A DNA stretch of 64,000 bases from an uncultured Acidobacteriia bacterium (GTDB lineage Bacteria > Acidobacteriota > Terriglobia > Bryobacterales > Bryobacteraceae): positions 363,621 through 427,620 of the forward strand of contig CAINNJ010000064.1 of the NCBI GenBank assembly GCA_903851195.1. Direction: 5' to 3'. How positions within the stretch are numbered: position 1 is the stretch's first letter; every line of letters begins with the position of its first letter. Under the pieces are notes generated by a model. The model did not search any database. It was not told the DNA's origin and saw nothing but the letters and a program-made list of their open reading frames with translations. Below, in pieces: positions 35,499 through 43,800 of this stretch. Made by a program: the position numbers and the translations under genes.

Positions 35499-37721
35499 TC
35501 AGAGACTACCAGTGAGAGCTTTTTCAGTCTCTTCCGCGCGCCGCGATGCCATCACGGGCCGCATCGTATTGGCAAGGACTCCGGCCGCGAGCGAATAGCC
35601 GAAGAAGAGAACGCCGCCCACGTTCAGATGGAGGAACAGAACGGCCCCCATCAAAGCAAATCCCCCGCCCGCGCTCAGATAAAAACTCGTACGGAGATTC
35701 CTGTCGACCTCGCGCGCCAGATCGATCAGCAGCGGGAGATTCCGCAGGCTCCGGTCCATGAACACGATTTGCGCCGTGTCCGTGGCCATCGTGGTTGCTC
35801 CCAATAATGAAATCGACACGTGCGCCGTTTTCAGGGCAACGGCATCGTTTATGCCGTCCCCGATGAAGCATAGCGAGCCCCCTTTTTCCTGCAGCTCGCG
35901 CACAAGATCCGCCTTCGCATGGGGCAACACATTTGCGTGATAATCTTCGATACCCAACTCTTCCGCCAAACGCCTGGTAGGCGCTTCCTGATCGCCTGAA
36001 ACGATCCGCGAAGAAATCCCGCGTTTCCGCAGTTCCTGAACCACGGCCCTGGCTTCCGGACGAACGGCGGGCGACAGTTCGATTGCGCCGGCGACCTGCG
36101 CGCCGATTCCCACGAAGACCATGGAATGCCCCGCTGCATCCGCGCTCGCCTGAATTTGCGCAACCTCTTCGGGCACCGCGACTCCCTTGAGAATCATGTA
36201 GCGTCCGCTGCCCACACGGACGACCAAATCCGGCGAGGTGTCCGGCACTTCGGAGTCCGCTGACCCACGCTTCCGGATGCCGACCTGAATTCCGTAGCCG
36301 ACCTCATATTGGCCGGCCTCGATTTCCGGCAGTTCGAGCCCCCGTTCCGAAGCCTCCTGGAGAAGCGCGCGAGCGATCGGGTGAGCCTGATGACGTTCCG
36401 CGGCAGCCGCAAGGCGCAGGACCTCATCCTCCGACCACCCGCCGAACAGATGAATGCTTTCCACATTCGGTTGCTCCAGGGTCAGTGTCCCGGTCTTGTC
36501 GAAAACCACCTGCTTCACATCGTTGAGAAGTTCCAGAACGCGTCCGTCTTTGACCAGGATCTGTCTTTCGGCGGCATAGTTCAGGAACCTGAGCAGCGAA
36601 ATGGGGCCGGCAATCAGAAGTTCGACCCCCGGCATGGAAGCCCCGAGCAGCGCCACAGCGCGTCCGGCTCCCAGAAACGGGGCCAGTAACACGGATCCGG
36701 CGAGTGCCGGCGTCATTGTGCGTTCGGCAAGCCTTTTGCCTTTCAGTTCGATCCCGAGGTGATGGCTCGTGGTCTGATCGAGCGTGCGGGCGATCTCGCC
36801 GGCCAGCGTATCCTGGCCCGCTTTTTGCGCTCTGACGCGGAGTGTGCCGGCCAGCAGCAGCGTGGACGCGAGAACCTCGGCGTGGGGTTCCCGTTCGACA
36901 GGCCGGCTCTCGCCTGTGAGCCGGTGCTGGTCGACCATTCCCATGCCATCCTCCACCAGCCCGTCGACCGGGATCACCTGGCCGGCATGGACGACGATCT
37001 GGTCGCCCTCCCGGATGCGCTCGTAGGGAATCTCCGTTTCCTCACCGTCCCGCCACAGCAGAACGATGCGCGGGTGCGACCCGAAAGCGTCCTGCATCCG
37101 TGCCCGCGCCACCTGTGTGGCGGATAGTTCGATTTTTTGAAACACTGTGCCGGCGCACATCGACAGCGCACCCGCTAACATGCTGCCGGTAAGGGGAATC
37201 CCGGTGGCGAAGATCGTAGCGAGGATATTGAACGACAATCGTTTGTTGAGCCGGAGATCCTGGTACGCCGATCGGTACATCGGCGCCAGCACGGCGGCAT
37301 AAAACGGTATCGTGACCAGCAGCATGGGCGGGTAAAAGCTGCTGGCGCCAGCCGCGCAGGAAAGCAGGGCGACGGTTCCAAGCTGGTTGTTCAGGTTCTG
37401 GTGCGGTTCCGGTATCTCTTTCGGATCCGATAATTGACTGGAAAGAGACTGCCGTTTTGACCCGAAAGTGCGATCAAAATTGTTCTGGACTGTTATCTGC
37501 CAGCGCCCGCGCGCCGCATCCACGATGCGGGCGACCGCAGTCCACTGCGGTGTCTCGACAACGACCAGCCGGACATCCTCAAGAAGCCCCCGCAGTTCCC
37601 GCGCCGTCTCCGCGGATTCCCTGTGCCTCTGCTTCCTGACCGATTCGGGGACCCGCTTCCGGCTCCCGAGAGAGAGCAGGACAGCGGCGCCACCCGCGGC
37701 ACCCGCCAGGAGAGGAATCAT
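35499..37721 (-). CDS. P-type ATPase lacking the CPC transport motif
   Basis: 740 aa. All cytoplasmic P-type signatures are present: TGES in the actuator domain, DKTGTLT (phosphorylated Asp), the HPIA nucleotide-binding motif of P1B pumps (ERHQAHPIARALL) and GDGINDAVAL. The overall architecture is P1B-like, but there is no N-terminal metal-binding CxxC domain, and the TM6 CPC motif is replaced by GPIS (LLIAGPISLLRFLNYAAER). Substrate therefore cannot be assumed to be Cu or Zn. It lies 23 bases after mbtH on the same strand, so it is probably co-expressed with the biosynthetic genes and might serve self-protection, metal supply or product export; that is inference. Confidence 0.88.
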   Translation of the reverse strand: MIPLLAGAAGGAAVLLSLGSRKRVPESVRKQRHRESAETARELRGLLEDVRLVVVETPQWTAVARIVDAARGRWQITVQNNFDRTFGSKRQSLSSQLSDPKEIPEPHQNLNNQLGTVALLSCAAGASSFYPPMLLVTIPFYAAVLAPMYRSAYQDLRLNKRLSFNILATIFATGIPLTGSMLAGALSMCAGTVFQKIELSATQVARARMQDAFGSHPRIVLLWRDGEETEIPYERIREGDQIVVHAGQVIPVDGLVEDGMGMVDQHRLTGESRPVEREPHAEVLASTLLLAGTLRVRAQKAGQDTLAGEIARTLDQTTSHHLGIELKGKRLAERTMTPALAGSVLLAPFLGAGRAVALLGASMPGVELLIAGPISLLRFLNYAAERQILVKDGRVLELLNDVKQVVFDKTGTLTLEQPNVESIHLFGGWSEDEVLRLAAAAERHQAHPIARALLQEASERGLELPEIEAGQYEVGYGIQVGIRKRGSADSEVPDTSPDLVVRVGSGRYMILKGVAVPEEVAQIQASADAAGHSMVFVGIGAQVAGAIELSPAVRPEARAVVQELRKRGISSRIVSGDQEAPTRRLAEELGIEDYHANVLPHAKADLVRELQEKGGSLCFIGDGINDAVALKTAHVSISLLGATTMATDTAQIVFMDRSLRNLPLLIDLAREVDRNLRTSFYLSAGGGFALMGAVLFLHLNVGGVLFFGYSLAAGVLANTMRPVMASRRAEETEKALTGSL

Positions 37722-37744
37722 GACGGTTCAGCGGCTCCCGACAA

Positions 37745-38002
37745 TCAGACGGCCAGACGTACAGGCGCATCCGGCGTCTTCCGCGCGGTTTCGCCTTCCA
37801 TCTCGCGGACAAGGCTGGCCGGACGCATGTCGGTCCAGTTTTGCTCGATCCAGCCGAGACATTCCGCGCGAGGCCCCGGACCGGCCACGGTTCTCCAGCC
37901 CGCCGGAGTTTCCAGGAACTCCGGCCAAAGCGAGTACTGATTCTCGTCGTTCACCAGCACAATGAACACGCCGCTTTCGTCGTCAAACGGGTTCGTAGAC
38001 AT
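37745..38002 (-). CDS. mbtH: MbtH-like NRPS accessory protein
   Basis: 85 aa. It shows the full family signature: [26 protein letters not shown], then [20 protein letters not shown] and TDMRPASL. MbtH proteins bind adenylation domains, often improving their folding and activity. It is transcribed divergently from the megasynthase genes, with the P-type ATPase downstream. The four A domains in this cluster are the obvious partners. ATG at 38002; a weak AGGG lies upstream. Confidence 0.96.
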   Translation of the reverse strand: MSTNPFDDESGVFIVLVNDENQYSLWPEFLETPAGWRTVAGPGPRAECLGWIEQNWTDMRPASLVREMEGETARKTPDAPVRLAV

Positions 38003-38334
38003 AATTAGTCGCCCTGCAATGTTTTATTGCGATTTCACGATCTCGCCAGCTTATTAGAGCACATCCGACCTGCATCCGGCGGACTTATCGTTTACGAATC
38101 GCTCGAACAGTCAAAAACTCGTTAATTATCATCTGTTTGGAAAGAAAGCAGGACGCGGGATAGTTTTCCGGATGCAATATGCTGTACACTCGGTTGTTCC
38201 AAGGTTCGGCAAACGGGTTCGGCAAACGGCACACTGCCGCTGGATGGACCATGAGCGAAGCTGTGTTATCACCCGGCACGCGACATGGGATTCGACGCGG
38301 AGATTAATTTTTATGCGCTACTTAGGGAGGCCGT
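38003..38334. promoter_or_regulatory. Divergent control region of the NRPS-PKS cluster
   Basis: About 330 bases between mbtH (leftward) and the ectC homologue (rightward) with no convincing gene. Both transcripts should start here. It contains AT-rich patches (around 38115-38125 and 38305-38315), a perfect tandem 13-base repeat at 38203-38228, and a strong Shine-Dalgarno sequence GGGAGG just before the ectC TTG. Confidence 0.55.
38203..38228 (+). repeat. Tandem 13-bp direct repeat, possible operator
   Basis: GGTTCGGCAAACG occurs twice head to tail (38203-38215 and 38216-38228) about 105 bases upstream of the ectC start. Tandem half-sites in a divergent promoter region are a common binding-site arrangement for regulators, but no regulator gene is in the window. 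Confidence 0.4.
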
Positions 38335-38724
38335 TTGATCGTACGCAGCGTTGAGGAAATAAGTGGCTCCGACCGGGATATCGCCGGCGAAACCTGGACC
38401 AGCCGCCGGCTGTTGCTCAAAGCGGACGGCATGGGATTCTCGTTGCACGATACCGTTATCTTCGCCGGCACGGAGACGCGGCTTTGTTACAAGCATCATC
38501 TGGAATCGTGTTATTGCGTGGAAGGCCGGGGCGAGATCGAAGCCGTAGCCGACGGGAGAAGATACGAGATCGGCCCCGGTGTGCTGTACGCCCTTGACAA
38601 GCACGATCCTCATATCCTGCGGGCACATACCGATATGCGTCTGATTTGTGTATTCAATCCCGCCTGCGCCGGCCACGAGATACACGACCCGGAAGGAAGT
38701 TACCCGCTTCCTTCGGAGACTTAG
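38335..38724 (+). CDS. ectC: Ectoine synthase homologue (EctC-type cupin)
   Basis: 129 aa, full-length. The family pattern is intact: MIVRSVEEISGSDRDI, ETWTSRRLLLKADGMGFSLHDTVIFAGTETRLCYKHHLESCYCVEGRGEIE, GVLYALDKHDPHILRAHTDMRLICVFNP. EctC closes N-gamma-acetyl-diaminobutyrate to ectoine, a cyclic amidine, and has also been reported to cyclise glutamine to a pyrroline amidine (ADPC) as a side reaction. There is no ectA, ectB or ectD nearby, so osmolyte synthesis is unlikely. It is the first gene of the NRPS-PKS strand. TTG start with GGGAGG five bases upstream. Role in making an amino acid for the assembly line is inference. Confidence 0.92.
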   Translation: MIVRSVEEISGSDRDIAGETWTSRRLLLKADGMGFSLHDTVIFAGTETRLCYKHHLESCYCVEGRGEIEAVADGRRYEIGPGVLYALDKHDPHILRAHTDMRLICVFNPACAGHEIHDPEGSYPLPSET

Positions 38725-38766
38725 CCCCATACCCGCCGCCCCGAACGGACTTACAGGTTAGCCAGC

Positions 38767-40767
38767 GTGTGTGGAATTATCGGACTTTTTCATCTGAAAG
38801 AATCCATCGGGCCGGATCTCCGGGCGCGGTTTCTTACAGGACTTGGACAAATGCGGGGGCGCGGCCCCGATGGATACTGGATTTACTCGGACGACCGGAC
38901 CCTGATCGGCCAGACCCTGTTGTCAATTACCGACCCGGACGGGCCTATTCGTCCATACGTAAGCGACAATGACCGCATTATCGGGTGCGCCAACGGAGAA
39001 ATCTATAATTCCGCCGAGTTGCGGGAATCGCTGCGGCCCGACGCATCGGGTTTCCAGTCCGGCTCGGATTGTGAAGTCATCGCGCACGGATATGCCCGCT
39101 GGGGTGACGACATCTTTCCGCGTCTCGACGGGATGTTCGGAATAGCCTTACTGGACCGTGCCGCCAGGCGGCTGACCCTTGCCAGGGACAGAGTGGGAAT
39201 TCGCCCTCTGTACTACTCCATCCAGCCCACCTACGTGGCGTTTGCATCCGAACCGCGAATGTTGATTTCGAGCGGCCTCGCATCGCGGGAGCCCTGCGAG
39301 GAGGGATTATTTCACTCTCTCGTATTAAGGAGGCCTCTTGAGCCGCTCACCATGTTCCGGGAAGTGCGCGCGGTCATGCCGGGGGAACGGCTCACCTTCG
39401 ATTCGGCCGGACGACTGTCGAGTTTCACCTTTGCCAGGATGCCCAAACAGGCCCTGGAAGAGGAAGGACGCGCACCCGCGACGACGGAATTGTCGGCGTT
39501 GAAGCAAGTCCTGATCCGAGCGGTGGAGCGACGAATACCCGACCGCTCCAAATACGGACTTTTCCTGAGCGGCGGCCTCGATTCCACGATCGTGAATCTT
39601 CTCGCCCCAAAAGACGGGGTGAACCGGCTGCCTTCCATGGTTGCCGGGTTCCAGTCCGAGGGGATGGCTGACGAGCGCGTCATGGCCCGGACCGCGGCGG
39701 AACTGGTGGGAGTGCCACTGATAAGCCGAAGTGTCTCACGGGAAAGCTTTCTGACCCTGTGGCCCTTTCTTGTCTGGGCCGCCGGCGAGCCGCTCATGTT
39801 CAACTCGGCAATTCCTTTGTTCCTTCTGTGCATGGAAGCCCGGAGCATGGGCGCCAAGGTCATGCTGTCGGGAGAAGGAGCCGATGAGATGTTCGCCGGA
39901 TATCACCACTATCCGGACTACCTTGCCAGAGAAGACGACGGAACCCCCGAGTATCTGTTCGATCATAATCCGGAAATCAATTCACCCTCGTTTGTGCTGT
40001 CGAACTGGATCGCCGATGAGTCATGGGGAAAACGCCAGTGGGGCTTACTCCGGGCGAGGATTGGCGCCGCCGTTCCATTTCAGGGCGCTCAGCACGGGCT
40101 TGCCAGAGTTCTGGAATTCGACCGTCTTACCTTCCTTCGATCTCTGTTGATGCGCCAGGATCGCGTCGGGCTGACAACCGGGATCGAGATCCGCGTGCCG
40201 TTTCTCGACCATGAGGTATTAGCGTTGGCGACGACGAATCCTGCAAATTCTCACCTCGACGGAGGCGCTGGCAAGAAACTTCTTCGAACGGCATTCGCGC
40301 CCGACCTGACCAGCGATTTCGTCAGGGTGCCGAAGGTGGGATTCCCGGTGCCGATCGGCGAGTGGGCAACTCACCCCGACTTTCAGAATCTCGTCACAAC
40401 TCTGAACGGACAATTAAACCGAAGCGGCTTTTTCCGGAAAGACCCGCTGTTGAATTTGCCGGCAGACACCGGTCCACAACGAACCGGCCGTAACAGGTAC
40501 TTATGGACCCTGAGCAACTGGGCGATGTGGTGGCATTGCAGATCGTCGCCTAATCCGCCTCATGGACTCTGGTCCGATGTGGTCCCGCACGATGCGCACG
40601 TTCGGCTCGATCATCTGGCGGGCGAGACGATGCGGACCATCGATCCGGCGCCGGTCGCAGAAGCGCTCGGGCGGTCGGATTCCCCTTGTTATCTGGTTTC
40701 AGCCGGGTGGGGGCCGCTCACTTGTACCGGCCTGAAGCGCATGCCTGAGGCCGTGTCCGCGACCTGA
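38767..40767 (+). CDS. Asparagine synthetase (glutamine-hydrolysing) homologue
   Basis: 666 aa. GTG start followed at once by Cys2 (MCGIIGLF), the glutaminase nucleophile; RGPDG, NGEIYN, SGSDCEVI and RDRVGIRPLYY complete a functional-looking amidotransferase domain. The synthetase domain has the PP-loop SGGLDST (about residues 264-270) and SGEGADEMFAGYHHYP. The last ~80 residues, after the RYLWTLSNWAMWW block, match nothing I know. It sits 42 bases after the ectC homologue and 39 bases before megasynthase 1. It could supply Asn, or amidate or cyclise a building block or product, as family members do in some antibiotic pathways (for example beta-lactam synthetase). Which one is open. Confidence 0.88.
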   Translation: MCGIIGLFHLKESIGPDLRARFLTGLGQMRGRGPDGYWIYSDDRTLIGQTLLSITDPDGPIRPYVSDNDRIIGCANGEIYNSAELRESLRPDASGFQSGSDCEVIAHGYARWGDDIFPRLDGMFGIALLDRAARRLTLARDRVGIRPLYYSIQPTYVAFASEPRMLISSGLASREPCEEGLFHSLVLRRPLEPLTMFREVRAVMPGERLTFDSAGRLSSFTFARMPKQALEEEGRAPATTELSALKQVLIRAVERRIPDRSKYGLFLSGGLDSTIVNLLAPKDGVNRLPSMVAGFQSEGMADERVMARTAAELVGVPLISRSVSRESFLTLWPFLVWAAGEPLMFNSAIPLFLLCMEARSMGAKVMLSGEGADEMFAGYHHYPDYLAREDDGTPEYLFDHNPEINSPSFVLSNWIADESWGKRQWGLLRARIGAAVPFQGAQHGLARVLEFDRLTFLRSLLMRQDRVGLTTGIEIRVPFLDHEVLALATTNPANSHLDGGAGKKLLRTAFAPDLTSDFVRVPKVGFPVPIGEWATHPDFQNLVTTLNGQLNRSGFFRKDPLLNLPADTGPQRTGRNRYLWTLSNWAMWWHCRSSPNPPHGLWSDVVPHDAHVRLDHLAGETMRTIDPAPVAEALGRSDSPCYLVSAGWGPLTCTGLKRMPEAVSAT

Positions 40768-40806
40768 CTTTTCCGGGACTCTGAGCCCGGCGATCAAGGA
40801 ACTTTG

Positions 40807-43800
40807 ATGAACATCCTGAAGCTTAGTCCAGGCGTAAAATACGCACCCGTGTCGTTCGAACAGGAGCGCATGTGGACCCTGGACCGGTTCTCCGCCGGAG
40901 GCGCAGAGTTCAACCTCGCCGATGCCGTGTGGATAGCGGGTGAGGTGGATGAAGCGCTGCTGGTAAAGGGACTGAACGCTCTGATCCGGCGGCATGAAAT
41001 CCTGCGAACCTGTTTCGAGGTAGTGGATGAACGGCCGCAACAGCGGATTCACGATGAGATGCTCATCGACATTCCGGTGTCGGATCTTTGCGGACTTACC
41101 GCGGCCGGGAAGGAAGATGAGATTCGGCGCCTCACGTCGGAACTTCAACTGACGTCCTTCGATCTGGCTGCGGCGCCTCTTTGGAGTTTTCGGCTGATCC
41201 GATGCTCCGGTACCGAACGACTGGCACTGCTGAGCATGCATCACAGTATCTGCGACGGCGACTGGTCCATGCGGCTGTTTTTTGAAGAACTGGCGCGGTT
41301 TCATGAAGGTATTTCCGACCGTAGCGATTCCGCGGAAGGTTCGACCACAACGCAGTATCAGGACTACGCTCGCCGGCAACGGGAACATTGGAGCGATCGG
41401 GAATTCGGCGCCGATATAGCGTACTGGCGACAGAGGCTCGGCACGGAGGCATCTCAAAGCTGGGGAACGCGGCCTCGCCCTCCGGCAAAGACCAACGGAG
41501 GAAGTTCGCGGACCCTGGTCATGAGTGACCCGCCGCGAGGCCACATCGCCGCGCTTGCCGAGCAAGCCGGCGTTCCGCTTTTTGTGTCGCTCATTGCCGC
41601 GTTCAAGATTCTGCTTTACCGGTATACGCGCGAGGAGAAGATTACGGTCGGATATCCGGTATCCGGGCGGCGGCAGCCCTCCACTGAAAACCTGATTGGC
41701 TATTTCGGCAATCCCATGGCATTGCGAACCAAGATCGGCGGCGATATGTCGTACCGGGCGGTTCTGAGGGAGGTTGCCGGGACCGTGATGGAAGCGGAAG
41801 CTCACCAGGAATGTCCGTTCCAGTATTTGGTTGAAGCCCTCCGGCCGGCACGCGATCTTACCGCCACCCCCTTTTTCCAGACGTTGTTTTCGTTGCGGAA
41901 CTGCGCCCAACAGGACTGGAGCCAGAGGCGGGATGCCGGAACAACGGATCGGGTCTCTGCAGTTAACGCCGGCAGAGATCGACTGCCACGTGACAGCTTA
42001 CGACATGGCGATGTTAGTGACCGATTCGCCGGACGCGCTTAGCTGGCGATGCGAGTACAACACCGATCTGTTCGACGAGTCAACAATCGTTCGCATGCTG
42101 GGCCATTTGCAGACTCTGATCGCCGGGATCGCGGACGATCCGGATCGGCCCATCGCCCTGCTGCCGCTGCTGACACCCGCGGAAACCGGCCAAATCATGA
42201 CGGGTTGGAACCGGACCGATCGAACTGAGTACGAGCGGGTTTGCATTCATGAGTTGATCGAAGCACAGGTTAACCGGACCCCGGATTCGCCGGCAATCGA
42301 GTTCGATTCGGAGTCGCTCACTTACCGCGAACTGGACCGGCGCGCCAATCAGCTGGGTCACTATCTTCAGCGGTTGGGGGTGGGACCGGACCAGTTGGTG
42401 GGATTGTGCATGGAGCGCTCGATCGAGGTATTGGTTGCGATGCTCGCAATACTCAAAGCCGGCGCTGCCTATGTGCCTCTCGACAGCTCCTACCCGGCCG
42501 AGCGCATTCAGTATATGCTGTCGGACGCCGGCATCACCGTGGCGCTTACCACCACCCGGACCCTGCTCGCCTATCCCGATATCGCCGGAATTCTGGCTGG
42601 TATTTCATCCATTCGGGTGGATGAGCAGTGGGACCTGATGGCTCACGAAAGCGGGACTAAGCCGGTTAGTGCCGTTACGCCGGACAATCTGGCCTATTGT
42701 CTTTATACTTCCGGCTCTACCGGCCAGCCCAAAGGCGTGGCCATGGAACACGGCGCGCTCGCGAATCTGCTGGCCTGGCACAAACACGCATGGCTCTCGG
42801 AACCGGGCGTGCGGGTACTGTTGTTCTCTCCGCTCAGCTTCGACGTATCGTTTCACGAGATCGCGGCGGCGTTGAGCACGGGCGGCGTCCTGATCCAGCT
42901 AAGGGAAGAGGTGAGGCGGGACGCCGTCGCGCTGCTCGACTTTCTGACGCAGAGAAACATTCACAAAATCTACGTCCCGTACGTAGCGTTGCAGCAGCTG
43001 GCCCTGGCGGCGGATTTTCGCGGGATGCCTTCTTCGTTGCGCGAAATCGTGGTTGGCGGCGAGCCGCTGCAGATTACGCGGGAGATCGCAGCGTTCCTCC
43101 GGCAAACACGCTCCGTTTTGCGCAATCAATACGGGTCGACCGAATGCCTGGTTGTAACCGACTACACTCTTGAACCCGATGCGACGGTCTTTCCCGAATT
43201 TGTGCCGGTGGGGAAAGCCTCGGTCTTCAACACCAGAGTGTATGTGCTGGACGAGGCCATGCAGCACGTCCCGATCGGAATCACGGGCGATATCTATGCC
43301 GATAGTGATTGCCTCGCGAGGGGCTACCATAACCGGGCTGAGCTGACGCGCGATCGCTTTCTGCCGAATCCCTTTGTCCCGGACTTTTCCGGACGACTCT
43401 ACAAGCTTGGCGATAAGGGCCGCTATCTGGAGACCGGAGATATCGAGTGTCTGGGGCGGGCCGACCACCAGGTGAAAATCCGGGGTTTCCGGGTAGAACC
43501 GGGTGAAATCGAGATCGTTCTTGCGCGGCATCCGTCCGTTGCCGAGTGCGTTGTCATGCCGCGTGAAGATGCTCCCGGAAGAAAGCGGCTGGCGGCGTAT
43601 GTCGTGCCTCCTTCCGGAGTCGGACACTCCGGGCTAAGTTCCGTTTTGCGTTCCTATCTGAAGGAACTGCTGCCGGAGTACATGGTTCCGGAAGCGATTG
43701 CCGTGCTGGATCGTTTGCCTCTGACGCCGAGCGGCAAGGTGGATCGGGGCCGTTTGCCGGCGCCTGAGTCCGCCAGAACGCCCGAACCGTTTTCGCCAGT

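Noticed and set aside
38335..38724. Ectoine osmolyte operon
   Set aside because: No ectA, ectB, ectD or ask_ect genes accompany the ectC homologue, and it is in line with NRPS-PKS genes.
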